A DNA stretch of 64,000 bases from an uncultured Paracoccaceae bacterium (lineage in GTDB: Bacteria > Pseudomonadota > Alphaproteobacteria > Rhodobacterales > Rhodobacteraceae), in the NCBI GenBank assembly GCA_947493745.1, contig CANLSM010000002.1:248001-312000 (forward strand), in the 5' to 3' direction. Below, one piece after another: positions 40,689 to 49,530 of this stretch. A model generated the notes under the pieces. That model worked only from the letters and a program-made list of their open reading frames with translations, ran no database searches and was not told where the DNA came from. The first letter of the stretch is position 1. Each line of letters begins with the position of its first letter. The position numbers and the translations under genes were made by a program.

Positions 40689-42131
40689 ATGTTCGAAGCT
40701 GATTTCTCAACTGTCCTGCCCGAGGTTGTGCTGGCGGTTTTCGCCATGGCCACACTGATGATGGGGGCCTATACTCGAAATCACGATGCCACTTCGCGGC
40801 TGGTTCTGTGGGCCAGCGTTGCGGCGATGCTGCTGGTCGGCGCCTGGATCGGACTTGCCCCGGAAGGGACAAGGACGGCCTTTGACGGCACGTTCATCAG
40901 CGATGGGTTTGCGCGTTTCTGCAAGGTGATGATCCTGTGGGGCGGGGCCTGTGTGCTCGCGCTGTCGGCCAACTATCTTGAGAAACACAAGCTGATGAAG
41001 TTCGAGTTTCCGGTGCTCATCATTCTGGCCTCCGTCGGTATGATGATCATGGTCTCGGCGGGTGATCTGATGGTGCTTTACATGGGGCTGGAGCTGCAAT
41101 CGCTCAGCCTCTACGTCATTGCCGCATTCCGCCGCGACAGCCTGCGCTCGACCGAAGCCGGGCTGAAATACTTTGTGCTTGGCGCGCTGTCGTCGGGCCT
41201 GTTGCTCTATGGCGCTTCGCTCACCTATGGCTATACCGGCACCACGCAGTTTGAAGGTATAGCCCAGATCGTGCGGATGGGTGATATGAGCTTCGGTCTG
41301 CTCGTCGGATTGGTGTTCCTCTGCGCAGGCATGGCCTTCAAGGTCTCGGCCGCGCCGTTCCATATGTGGACGCCGGATGTCTATGAGGGCGCACCGACGC
41401 CCGTGACAGCCTTCTTCGCCACAGCCCCCAAGGTCGCGGCCGCCGCGATGTTCGCCCGCGTCGTCTATGACGCCTTTGGCGATACGGTCAGTGACTGGCA
41501 GCAGATCCTGGCCCTGCTTTCGGTGGCCTCGATGTTCCTTGGCGCGATTGCGGCCATCGGACAGCGCAATATCAAACGTCTGATGGCCTATTCATCGATC
41601 TCGCATATGGGCTTTGCCCTGATGGGGCTGGCTGCTGGTACGGCGGCAGGAGCGGAGGCGCTGCTCGTCTATCTCGCCATCTATGTGACCATGAATATCG
41701 GTGTTTTCGCCTTCATCCTGAACATGGAGAAGGACGGCACCGCGATCATGGAGATCGACGCGCTGGGACTGTATTCGAAACGCGAGCCGGGGCGGGCCAT
41801 GGCACTCGCCGTTCTCATGTTCTCGCTTGCAGGCATCCCGCCGCTTCTGGGCTTCTTCGGCAAGTTCTATGTGCTGACAGCAGCCGTTGATGCCGGGCTC
41901 GTCTGGCTGGCCGTGGCCGGTGTCATTGCCTCTGCCATCGGGGCCTTCTACTATCTGCGCATCATCTATCTGATGTATTTCGGGGAAGATGCGGAGACGT
42001 TGAACGGCGACATGCCGATCCTGCACTGGGGCTTTCTGGCCGCATCCGCTGTGATCATGGTCGCAGGTGTGGTCAACATGTTCGGCGTGGCAGGTCTGGC
42101 CGAGGCCGCTGCTGCCACATTGGTGAACTGA
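40689..42131 (+). CDS. nuoN: NADH-quinone oxidoreductase subunit N
   Basis: A 480-residue antiporter-like subunit (ND2). [18 protein letters not shown] has the conserved glutamate, [27 protein letters not shown] the conserved lysine, and [17 protein letters not shown] is the family signature. Last nuo gene. Its stop codon overlaps the proposed CTG start of birA. Confidence 0.97.
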   Translation: MFEADFSTVLPEVVLAVFAMATLMMGAYTRNHDATSRLVLWASVAAMLLVGAWIGLAPEGTRTAFDGTFISDGFARFCKVMILWGGACVLALSANYLEKHKLMKFEFPVLIILASVGMMIMVSAGDLMVLYMGLELQSLSLYVIAAFRRDSLRSTEAGLKYFVLGALSSGLLLYGASLTYGYTGTTQFEGIAQIVRMGDMSFGLLVGLVFLCAGMAFKVSAAPFHMWTPDVYEGAPTPVTAFFATAPKVAAAAMFARVVYDAFGDTVSDWQQILALLSVASMFLGAIAAIGQRNIKRLMAYSSISHMGFALMGLAAGTAAGAEALLVYLAIYVTMNIGVFAFILNMEKDGTAIMEIDALGLYSKREPGRAMALAVLMFSLAGIPPLLGFFGKFYVLTAAVDAGLVWLAVAGVIASAIGAFYYLRIIYLMYFGEDAETLNGDMPILHWGFLAASAVIMVAGVVNMFGVAGLAEAAAATLVN

Positions 42132-42880
42132 TCAACGCCGAGTGGCCCGATGGTGTCGGCCGCGTCGTTCTCGACGAGGTTGACAGTACGAATGCCGAGA
42201 TTCTGAAATCGGCGGATTCTGCGCCCTTGTGGCTGCTGGCTCATCGGCAGACTGCGGCGCGGGGCCGCATGGGGCGCAAATGGGTTGCAAGCGAGGGCAA
42301 TTTCTTTGCCTCCGTTTTGCTCCGGCCCGGTTATGGTCCGGCAGAAGCGGCACTGCGGTCCTTCGTCGCCGCATTGGCCCTTCGTGAAGCGCTGGTCGCA
42401 GTGTCGGGCCGCGAGGACGCCTTTTCTCTCAAATGGCCCAATGATGTGCTGCTGCGGGGACAGAAGCTGGCCGGGATCCTGCTCGAAAGCGATGGTGGTG
42501 CCGAAGGGCTCAGGCATCTGGTCGTGGGCATCGGCGTCAATCTCGCCCATGCCCCCGCGCGCTCGGAGGTGGAGCAGCAAGCCGTGCCGCCCACGTCGTT
42601 GAAATCCTCCCTCGGTGTCGAGATCACGCCGGAGAGGTTCCTGGACGCCCTCGTCCCGGCCTTTGATCGCTGGGACCGAAAGTTGACGGATGACGGGTTT
42701 GCACCGATCCGCACAGCCTGGCTGTCCCATGCGGCGCGACTGGGTGAGGTGATAACAGCACGCCTGCCACATTCTGAGATCACCGGCACCTTTGAGACGC
42801 TGGACGCCCATGGCGCTCTTGTCCTAAAAGCACCCGATGGACGGCATGTCTTGCCGGCTGCGGAGATTTTCTTCCCCTGA
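42128..42880 (+). CDS. birA: Biotin-[acetyl-CoA-carboxylase] ligase, probable CTG start
   Basis: A 250-residue monofunctional biotin ligase without an N-terminal DNA-binding domain. Motifs are VLDEVDSTN near residue 15 (substrate loop), [11 protein letters not shown] (biotinyl-AMP loop) and [10 protein letters not shown] (catalytic lysine). The reading frame contains no ATG or GTG before the DSTN motif; the first TTG (42227) would delete it. The CTG at 42128 overlaps the nuoN TGA exactly as ATGA overlaps do elsewhere here, and gives a family-typical N-terminus ([16 protein letters not shown]). ATT at 42119 is the alternative. Attaches biotin to carboxylase carrier proteins. Confidence 0.88.
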   Translation: MINAEWPDGVGRVVLDEVDSTNAEILKSADSAPLWLLAHRQTAARGRMGRKWVASEGNFFASVLLRPGYGPAEAALRSFVAALALREALVAVSGREDAFSLKWPNDVLLRGQKLAGILLESDGGAEGLRHLVVGIGVNLAHAPARSEVEQQAVPPTSLKSSLGVEITPERFLDALVPAFDRWDRKLTDDGFAPIRTAWLSHAARLGEVITARLPHSEITGTFETLDAHGALVLKAPDGRHVLPAAEIFFP

Positions 42881-42894
42881 ACGGAGTTGAGCAA

Positions 42895-43677
42895 ATGCTT
42901 CTCGCCATTGATGTCGGCAATACCAACACGGTTTTTGCCGTGCATAACGGAACCGGCTCCGTGTCCGAGTGGCGCTGCCGCACGGAACGGGCGCGCACCG
43001 CCGATGAATACTTCGTCTGGCTGAGCGAACTGATGCGCCATGCAGGTGTCGTGGGCCAGATCACGGATGTGATCGTGTCTTCGGTTGTGCCTCAGGTAGT
43101 GTTCAACCTGCGCCTCCTTTCGGACCGCTATTTCAACACAAGGCCACTTGTGGTGGGCAAGCCCGAGGTCGATATCGGCGTTCCTGTCCGCGTTGATCCC
43201 GACACGCTGGTCGGAGCCGATCGTCTGGTGAACACCGTCGGGGCCTATGACCGCTATGGTGGCGATCTGGTGGTGGTCGATTTCGGCACCGCCACGACAT
43301 TCGATGTCGTTGCCCATGACGGGGCCTATGTGGGGGGCGTGATCTCACCGGGCGTCAACCTGTCCCTCAAGGCATTGAGCGACGCGGCCGCAGCCCTGCC
43401 GTTTGTCGATGTCACCCGCCCGCCGCAGGTGGTGGGCCGCAACACGCGGGACTGCATGACGTCGGGCATATACTGGGGGTATATCGGCATGATTGAGGGG
43501 CTGTGCGCCCGGATCAGCGAAGAACGGGGCAAGCCGATTAAGGTGATCGGCACCGGCGGGCTGTCCACGCTCTTTGCCCAGGGCACGGACGTGTTCGATC
43601 ACGTCGACAATGATTTGACAATTCACGGGCTGGTTCTGATCCATGCCCGCAACAAGAAAGACCAGGATGAGCAGTAA
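42895..43677 (+). CDS. coaX: Type III pantothenate kinase
   Basis: A 260-residue ASKHA-fold kinase. MLLAIDVGNTNTVFAV is the phosphate-1 motif with the catalytic aspartate (Asp6), GADRLVNTVGAY follows, then VVDFGTATTFDVV and GGVISPGVNLSLKAL, and VIGTGGLSTLF as the adenosine motif. It phosphorylates pantothenate in CoA biosynthesis. GGAG precedes the ATG. Its last codons overlap rnj. Confidence 0.95.
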   Translation: MLLAIDVGNTNTVFAVHNGTGSVSEWRCRTERARTADEYFVWLSELMRHAGVVGQITDVIVSSVVPQVVFNLRLLSDRYFNTRPLVVGKPEVDIGVPVRVDPDTLVGADRLVNTVGAYDRYGGDLVVVDFGTATTFDVVAHDGAYVGGVISPGVNLSLKALSDAAAALPFVDVTRPPQVVGRNTRDCMTSGIYWGYIGMIEGLCARISEERGKPIKVIGTGGLSTLFAQGTDVFDHVDNDLTIHGLVLIHARNKKDQDEQ

Positions 43678-45337
43678 ACTGACCTACCTGCCCCTCGGCG
43701 GGGCGGGCGAGATCGGGATGAACATGTATCTCTATGGGTTCGGGCCCGTGGGCGAACAGCGGTTCATTCTGGTCGATACCGGTGTGACCTTCCCGTCGAT
43801 GGACGGCACGCCGGGTGTTGATCTGATCATGGCCGATGCGAGCTTCATTGCAGAGCGCGCCGACCGGCTGGAGGCGATCCTGATCACCCATGCCCACGAG
43901 GATCATGTGGGCGCATTGGGCCATCTGATGGGGCAGCTTCAGGTGCCGGTCTATGCGCGACGCTTCACCGCTGCGATTGCCCGACAGAAACTGGAGCGGG
44001 CCGGGCAGGACCCCGACATCGTGCACGAGGTCGGCCCGTGGCCGGAGACGACGAAGCTTGGCCCCTTTGAGGTCGGTTTCGTACCGGTTGCCCACTCGAT
44101 CCCGGAGGCCTCGGCGCTCGTGATCGACACCGATCTGGGCCGGATCGTGCACACCGGTGATTTCAAGCTGGACCGCTCGCCGCTGGTGGGCGAGCCCTAT
44201 GAACCCGAGGTCTTTCGTTCCATCGGGGCGGCGGGTGTGAAGGCTCTGGTCTGTGACAGTACCAACGTCTTCTCGCCGCATCCCGGACGGTCGGAGGCTG
44301 ATATCGTGGACGAAGTGCGGGCGCTGATGCGCTCGGCCAAGGGTCTCGTCGTGGCCACGACCTTCGCCTCCAACATTGCCCGGCTCAAGACGCTTGCGCA
44401 GGCCGCCACCGATGCCGGGCGCTCGGTCGCGGTGATGGGCCGTGCCATGGGAACCATGCTGCAAAACGGCTTTTCTTCCGGTGTGCTGGAAGATTTTCCG
44501 CCTGTCGTGGACATTCATGACGCGCAGGATATCGGGCGCGAGCATCTCTTCATCCTGTCCACCGGGTCGCAGGGCGAGCGGCGGGCGGCGACGGCGCAGC
44601 TTGCCAACGGGAACTACCAGGGGTTCTCGCTGAAAGAGGGGGATACGTTCCTTTTCTCGTCGAAGACCATCCCGGGCAACGAGGTCTCGGTGGGCCGCAT
44701 TCTCAATCAGTTGAGCGAGATCGGTGTCACCACGATTGATGACAGCGACGGGCGCTACCACGTCTCGGGCCATGCCAATCGCCCGGATCTGGAGGAAATG
44801 CATGGGCTGCTCAACCCCGCCAACATCATCCCGATGCATGGCGAGCATCGTCACATGCGCGCTCATGTCGATCTGGCGCGTGAGGCGGGCTGCAACGCCC
44901 TGATCGCGCCCAACGGAACCATGGTCGATCTGAGCGGCGATGTGGCCGAAGTGATTGACCATATCGAGGCGGGCCGGGTCTATCTTGACGGGTCGCAACT
45001 GATCGGGGCGATGGACGGTGTGGTGCGTGACCGGATGCGGCTGGCGTTGCGCGGCCACGTCATTGTTTCGCTGATGCTGGAGGCTGACGGCTCGTTGATC
45101 GACAGTGTCTGGGTCGAGATGCTGGGCCTGCCCGACGCACCGGGCGAGACGGATGGTCTGACCGGCGCTCTGGAACGAGAAATCGAGGACGAGATCAACC
45201 GCAGCAGTTCAAAGGTGCTTGACAGTGACGAGGCGGTCGAGCGCCTCATCCTCAAGATCGTCAACCGGGAATGTCAGGCGCTCGTGGGCAAGAAGCCGCT
45301 GGCAACCATTCTGATCAACCGGTTCGAGGAGGCCTGA
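43667..45337 (+). CDS. rnj: Ribonuclease J
   Basis: A 556-residue metallo-beta-lactamase/beta-CASP nuclease. The zinc motif is ITHAHEDHVGALGH (His75, His77, Asp79, His80), then HSIPEASALVI, HTGDFKLD, the beta-CASP ATTFASNIARL, and SGHANRPDLEEMHGLLNP with PMHGEHRH. It works in mRNA decay and rRNA maturation, with endo- and 5-prime exonuclease activity. ATG 43667 (MSSKLTYLPLGG) overlaps coaX by 11 bases. It ends head-on to the helicase gene with no spacer. Confidence 0.93.
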   Translation: MSSKLTYLPLGGAGEIGMNMYLYGFGPVGEQRFILVDTGVTFPSMDGTPGVDLIMADASFIAERADRLEAILITHAHEDHVGALGHLMGQLQVPVYARRFTAAIARQKLERAGQDPDIVHEVGPWPETTKLGPFEVGFVPVAHSIPEASALVIDTDLGRIVHTGDFKLDRSPLVGEPYEPEVFRSIGAAGVKALVCDSTNVFSPHPGRSEADIVDEVRALMRSAKGLVVATTFASNIARLKTLAQAATDAGRSVAVMGRAMGTMLQNGFSSGVLEDFPPVVDIHDAQDIGREHLFILSTGSQGERRAATAQLANGNYQGFSLKEGDTFLFSSKTIPGNEVSVGRILNQLSEIGVTTIDDSDGRYHVSGHANRPDLEEMHGLLNPANIIPMHGEHRHMRAHVDLAREAGCNALIAPNGTMVDLSGDVAEVIDHIEAGRVYLDGSQLIGAMDGVVRDRMRLALRGHVIVSLMLEADGSLIDSVWVEMLGLPDAPGETDGLTGALEREIEDEINRSSSKVLDSDEAVERLILKIVNRECQALVGKKPLATILINRFEEA

Positions 45338-45344
45338 TCAGGCC
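45331..45344. other. Perfect 14-base palindrome spanning two convergent stop codons
   Basis: GGCCTGATCAGGCC contains the rnj stop TGA (45335-45337) and the helicase stop (TCA on the plus strand, 45338-45340). It has no loop, so it is not a classical terminator; it may arise from the shared coding constraint. Confidence 0.6.
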
Positions 45345-46975
45345 GCATCCTCACCGTTGGTATCTTCGATAACCGCTTTGGCGGACACACGCTTGCGCGG
45401 CTTCCGGGCAGGCTTTTCAGGCGCCTCAGACGCTGTTTCCGTGTTCGAAGCCTCGGCCTGTGCGGGGGCCTGATCCTCTGCCGGAACCTCTATCGCAGGG
45501 CTTTCCGATTTCGCCTTCGCGCGGCTCCGCCTCTTCTTGGGAGCGGGCTTGGTACCCGGCTCATCAGCAGGTGCGGCCTCGATGGTCTCGGTTGTCGCTT
45601 CCGTTTCCGGTTCGGAAAGTGCCGCGATGCTGCTGCGGAAATCGCGCATCAGGAAGGCTGGTACATGATCGCCCAGTCCCGTAGGTCTGCCGCCACCGCG
45701 ACGCCCCCCATTGTCTTCGCGGGGAGCGGATTTCTTGCCCCCGGATGATCGGCTGCGGGCAGGTTTTTCCTTCGGTGTTTCTTCCTTTACCGGCGCGGCT
45801 TTCGCCTTCTCCGGTCTGGCTTCGGTCTTCAGCGGGCTGTCGATTTTCGGTATCTCGATCTTCACCAGTTCCTCGATCTTGGCCAGATGCTTCTCATCGG
45901 CCGGAACCGCAATCGTAAACGCCTTGCCTGACCGCCCTGCGCGTCCTGTCCGTCCGATCCGGTGCACATAGTCTTCGGCGTGGATCGGGACATCGTAGTT
46001 GAAGACATGGCTGACATTCGGGATGTCGAGACCGCGGGCTGCCACATCGGAGGCGACCAGAAGCTTCAGGTCGCCGTCGCGAAAGCCCGAGAGGATCTTG
46101 GTGCGCAGAGACTGGTCCAGATCACCATGAATCGGGTCTGCATCGAGCCCGTGCTTTTTCAGGGACTTGGCAACGATATCCACATCGCGTTTGCGATTGC
46201 AGAAGATGATCCCGTTGGTGAGCGCCTCGCCTTCGTCCGCGATCAGGCGGCGCAGAACCTCGCGCTTGTCCTTGTCGGTCTGGTCCCGGCGGGCGGGCTT
46301 GTGCATACACACGGCCTGAATGATCGTCTCGGACGTGGTTGCCTGCCGGGCCACCTCGACCCGCACTGGGTTGGACAGGAATGTATTTGTGATGCGGGTG
46401 ATCTCGGGCGCCATGGTGGCCGAGAAGAACAAGGTCTGGCGGGTGAAGGGCGTGAGCGAGAAAATCCGTTCGATATCCGGAATGAAGCCCATGTCGAGCA
46501 TCCGGTCGGCCTCGTCCACCACCATGATCTGAACGCCGGTCAACATCAGCTTGCCGCGCTCGAAATGATCGAGCAGACGGCCCGGTGTCGCGATCAGCAC
46601 ATCGACACCCCGGTCAATGAGACGATCCTGATCCTTGAAGCTGACACCCCCGATCAGAAGCGCCATGGAGAGCTTCGCGTGTTTTGCGTAAGTCTCGAAG
46701 TTCTCCGACACCTGGGCTGCCAGTTCCCGCGTGGGTGCGAGAACCAGGCTGCGGGGCATCCGTGCCCGCGCCCGGCCCTTGGCCAGCATGGTGATCATCG
46801 GCAGAGTGAAGGAGGCGGTCTTGCCCGTCCCTGTCTGGGCTATCCCCAGAACATCGCGCCCTTGCAGGGCGGGGGGAATGGCTTGCGCCTGAATGGGGGT
46901 TGGCGTTTCATATCCGGCTTCGGAAATGGCCTGCAGGACCTTTGGGTCCAGCTCTAGATCGCTGAAATTCGTCAT
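45338..46975 (-). CDS. DEAD-box ATP-dependent RNA helicase (RhlE-like)
   Basis: A 545-residue helicase from ATG 46975 (MTNFSDLELDPKVL). Motifs in order: Q motif TPIQAQAIPP, Walker A AQTGTGKTAS, PTRELAAQ, TPGRLLDHF, DEAD in VVDEADRMLDMGF, SAT in FFSATM, and HRIGRTGRAGR. After residue about 380 a low-complexity Ala/Lys/Glu/Arg-rich tail follows (RSRSSGGKKSAPRED, AKAKSESPA), typical of RNA-binding extensions. It unwinds RNA in ribosome assembly or decay. The convergent RNase J is another RNA-turnover gene. Confidence 0.92.
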   Translation of the reverse strand: MTNFSDLELDPKVLQAISEAGYETPTPIQAQAIPPALQGRDVLGIAQTGTGKTASFTLPMITMLAKGRARARMPRSLVLAPTRELAAQVSENFETYAKHAKLSMALLIGGVSFKDQDRLIDRGVDVLIATPGRLLDHFERGKLMLTGVQIMVVDEADRMLDMGFIPDIERIFSLTPFTRQTLFFSATMAPEITRITNTFLSNPVRVEVARQATTSETIIQAVCMHKPARRDQTDKDKREVLRRLIADEGEALTNGIIFCNRKRDVDIVAKSLKKHGLDADPIHGDLDQSLRTKILSGFRDGDLKLLVASDVAARGLDIPNVSHVFNYDVPIHAEDYVHRIGRTGRAGRSGKAFTIAVPADEKHLAKIEELVKIEIPKIDSPLKTEARPEKAKAAPVKEETPKEKPARSRSSGGKKSAPREDNGGRRGGGRPTGLGDHVPAFLMRDFRSSIAALSEPETEATTETIEAAPADEPGTKPAPKKRRSRAKAKSESPAIEVPAEDQAPAQAEASNTETASEAPEKPARKPRKRVSAKAVIEDTNGEDAA

Positions 46976-47199
46976 ATATGTCCGTTTACTTGCGGCGGTT
47001 ACAAAAACTGGCCGCATGTGGGCTGCGCGGCCCGAGAGCCCGGATTGGCGCTCGTCATATTGGTTGCTCACATAAGCCATCTTGGCGCCAAGGTCAACAA
47101 ATGCTGCACTGCACCGCGTGCCTCAGTGACGCAGCGCCGATGGCGGGCGTTCCCATTCTGTCCGACCACCGGTATAGAATCGGCAAAACAGGTTGAACG

Positions 47200-48003
47200 A
47201 TGCAGGAAATGATCATGGACGAGCGCCCGAAGGCCTTGCGGGGAATGGAGTTTCTGGATGTCTATGGCATCCGGCATTGGACGGACCGGACGTTCTCGTT
47301 TCAGTGCGCCCGTCCGACCTCCTTTCGATTTCGCTCGGGCGAGTTCGTGATGATCGGCCTTGTCGTGGAGGGGAAACCGCTGGTTCGGGCCTATTCGATC
47401 GCCTCGCCGTCCTGGGACGAGGAGCTTGAGTTCTACTCCATCAAGGTGGCTGACGGGCCGCTCACCTCGCGGCTGCAGCATCTCAGGGAGGGCGATCAGA
47501 TCATCATGCGCCCCAAGCCTGTGGGAACGCTGGTGCATGACGCGCTGACGCCCGGAAAACGTCTCTTTCTGTTTTCGACGGGCACCGGGATCGCGCCGTT
47601 TGCATCCATCATCCGTGACCCCGAGACCTATGAGAAATTCGACAAGGTTGTCCTGACCCACACCTGCCGTCAGGTGAGGGAGCTGGACTATGGCTTCGAC
47701 CTGATCCGCCGGATCGATACGCATGAGTTTCTGCCGGAAATCGTGGGCGACAAGCTGCACCACATCCCCACGACAACCCGGGAGGAGAGCCCGCAGATGG
47801 GTCGCATGACCGACTGGATCAGGGACGGGCGGCTGGCGGATGCAAGTGACGGTCCGCTTGATCCTGCAACCGACCGGGTGATGATCTGCGGATCAATGGA
47901 GATGTTGCAGGAACACAAATCGCTCTGCGAGGCGGCGGGCATGGCCGAGGGCTCCAACTCCGAGCCCGGTGATTTCGTTATCGAGAAGGCCTTTGTGGAC
48001 TGA
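47200..48003 (+). CDS. fpr: Ferredoxin-NADP reductase
   Basis: A 267-residue FAD-dependent reductase. RAYSIASPSWDEELEFYSIK is the FAD-binding RxYS region, GPLTSRL binds the pyrophosphate, FSTGTGIAPFASIIRDPE is the NADP site, and the C-terminal EKAFVD is typical of the bacterial subclass. It exchanges electrons between NADPH and ferredoxin or flavodoxin. Start could be ATG 47200, 47209 or 47215; the last has AGGA seven bases upstream and may be the real one. Divergent from the helicase across 224 bases in which I see no other gene. Confidence 0.92.
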   Translation: MQEMIMDERPKALRGMEFLDVYGIRHWTDRTFSFQCARPTSFRFRSGEFVMIGLVVEGKPLVRAYSIASPSWDEELEFYSIKVADGPLTSRLQHLREGDQIIMRPKPVGTLVHDALTPGKRLFLFSTGTGIAPFASIIRDPETYEKFDKVVLTHTCRQVRELDYGFDLIRRIDTHEFLPEIVGDKLHHIPTTTREESPQMGRMTDWIRDGRLADASDGPLDPATDRVMICGSMEMLQEHKSLCEAAGMAEGSNSEPGDFVIEKAFVD

Positions 48004-48393
48004 TCAGACGAATTCGATCAGGTCCCATTTGTTGCCAAAGGGATCGCGGAAGACGACGACCTTGCCATAGGGCTCATCCCGTGGAGCTTCCAGAAATTCG
48101 ATGCCCGCATCCTGGTATTTCGCATAGTCCCGGTCAAAATCATCGGTCGCGAGGAAGAGAAAAACCCGCCCGCCGGTCTGGTTGCCGATGGCCGCTTCCT
48201 GTGCTTCACCGTCGGCGCGCGCCAGCAGGATGCGGGTTTCCACAGCACCTATCGGGGCCACGATGACCCAACGCTTGGTGTCGCTGAGCTTCGTGTCCTC
48301 GATCAGACCGAAACCCAGCTTGCCCACGTAGAACTCAAGCCCGGACGCATAGTCCGGGACAACAAGGCTGATAAGCGCAATTCGCTGCTTCAT
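48004..48393 (-). CDS. VOC-family (glyoxalase/bleomycin-resistance-like) protein
   Basis: A 129-residue protein with the beta-alpha-beta-beta-beta layout of the vicinal oxygen chelate superfamily. It starts MKQRIALISLVVPDYASGLEFY and ends with GKVVVFRDPFGNKWDLIEF. One histidine-type ligand position is not obvious, so activity cannot be predicted. Overlaps the upstream gene by four bases (ATGA). Confidence 0.85.
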   Translation of the reverse strand: MKQRIALISLVVPDYASGLEFYVGKLGFGLIEDTKLSDTKRWVIVAPIGAVETRILLARADGEAQEAAIGNQTGGRVFLFLATDDFDRDYAKYQDAGIEFLEAPRDEPYGKVVVFRDPFGNKWDLIEFV

Positions 48394-48812
48394 TTGGACG
48401 CCGTGCGCCGCAGAAACTTGAGACCTGACCAGTCGGCATCTACAGCGCAGACCTTCACATCAACCCAGCCGGTCGGAAGCAGGACATCGCGCAAACCGTC
48501 CTCGGTCAGATCCTCAAAGAGTTTCGAGCTTTTCTTCGGCCACGATACCCAGAACATGCCGCCGGTCTCGACGCATTTCATGGCCGCTTCATAGCCTGTT
48601 TCAAGGGCGGCTCGCCGGCGCGCGAAGAAATGCACGATGGCAAACCGGGTGTCGGGCAGAGCGTCCCGCGTTGCGGCCTCAAGACGGGTCTCCGCACCGT
48701 CCATCAGCGCCGGATAGGTTTCTGGCGCGTCGATGTGCAAAAGATGCATCCCCGGTTTCGCCCCGATTTTCTGGAAAAGCGGCTTTCCCGAATATCCGGC
48801 TGTCTGTGCCAT
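48390..48812 (-). CDS. DUF3052 family protein
   Basis: A 140-residue protein from ATG 48812 (GGGAGGG seven bases upstream), starting MAQTAGYSGKPLFQKIG. MFWVSWPKKSS, DLTEDGLRDVLLPTGWVDVKVCAVD and WSGLKFLRR match DUF3052, a family of unknown function. The longer frame upstream crosses the terminator and is rejected. Coupled with the VOC gene. Confidence 0.82.
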   Translation of the reverse strand: MAQTAGYSGKPLFQKIGAKPGMHLLHIDAPETYPALMDGAETRLEAATRDALPDTRFAIVHFFARRRAALETGYEAAMKCVETGGMFWVSWPKKSSKLFEDLTEDGLRDVLLPTGWVDVKVCAVDADWSGLKFLRRTASK

Positions 48813-48830
48813 CAAACCCTCCCTGAGACG

Positions 48831-48854
48831 AAAAAGGCCCCGAAAATCGGGGCC
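48831..48854 (-). terminator. Rho-independent terminator of cvpA
   Basis: On the minus strand GGCCCCG-ATTTT-CGGGGCC is a seven-base-pair GC stem followed by TTTTT. It lies 32 bases after the cvpA stop and before the DUF3052 ribosome site, so the DUF3052 and VOC genes either rely on read-through or on their own promoter. Confidence 0.85.
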
Positions 48855-48885
48855 CTTGTCCTGTTCACTGTCGAAACCCGGCCGA

Positions 48886-49479
48886 TCAACCGTTTGTCGG
48901 GGTCTCGCCAGTCTCAACCGGCGTACCGTCGCAGTTGCCCGTCAGCTGTTCGTAACGTGTGACGATCCAGTCCGGCGCGGTTTCGGGGACCATCTCGGCG
49001 ATCTTCTCCTTGGTCTGGGCAAGCACCTCGACGGTCTTGCTGTTGTCGACCATGGCGATGCCTGTGCCGCCCGCGATCAATCGCTCGTAGACGATGAGTG
49101 CGAGTATGACCAGCAAAGCGCCGCGCGCCAGCCCGAAAAGGAAACCGAGACCCTGATCAAGCGGCCCCAGCGCCGAGTTCTGGATCGCGCCCGAGATCAG
49201 CGGCGTGAAGATCGAAACCACAATGAGCGCGACCGCGAACACGATCCCGAAGGCAGCCAGCCTCGCCAGCACGCAGTTCTCGCCGATCAGATCGTTCAGG
49301 AAAGGGATTTCCTTCACCAGGGGCTCGATATCGCCTGCAAAGACAAAAGCAACAACTGCGGCAATCACCCAGCCCAGGATCGACAGGACCTCACGCACAA
49401 AGCCGCGCGAATAGGCCAGCAGCGCCGAAATGACCAAGATAAACAGCACACCACCGTCTACCAGCGTGAAACCTTCCAT
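48886..49479 (-). CDS. cvpA: CvpA family membrane protein
   Basis: A 197-residue protein with four hydrophobic helices: TLVDGGVLFILVISALLAYSRG, VLSILGWVIAAVVAFVFAG, AAFGIVFAVALIVVSIFTPL and FGLARGALLVILALIVYERL. RGFVREVLSILGWV after the first helix is the CvpA signature. The family is linked to colicin V secretion and envelope integrity. The C-terminus ends in a soluble tail rich in Thr/Glu. A terminator follows. Confidence 0.9.
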   Translation of the reverse strand: MEGFTLVDGGVLFILVISALLAYSRGFVREVLSILGWVIAAVVAFVFAGDIEPLVKEIPFLNDLIGENCVLARLAAFGIVFAVALIVVSIFTPLISGAIQNSALGPLDQGLGFLFGLARGALLVILALIVYERLIAGGTGIAMVDNSKTVEVLAQTKEKIAEMVPETAPDWIVTRYEQLTGNCDGTPVETGETPTNG

Positions 49480-49508
49480 AGGGTTTTCCTCTTTATCTAC
49501 CCTCGTCC

Positions 49509-49530
49509 AGACCGCTCATTTCGGCGGTCT
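49509..49530. other. Stem-loop at the radA stop
   Basis: AGACCGC ... GCGGTCT, seven base pairs with an eight-base loop, overlaps the radA stop codon on the minus strand. No T-tract follows, so termination is doubtful; cvpA is probably cotranscribed with radA. Confidence 0.4.

Noticed and set aside
42227-42880. TTG at 42227 as the birA start
   Set aside because: It removes the conserved DSTN motif that is encoded in frame just upstream.
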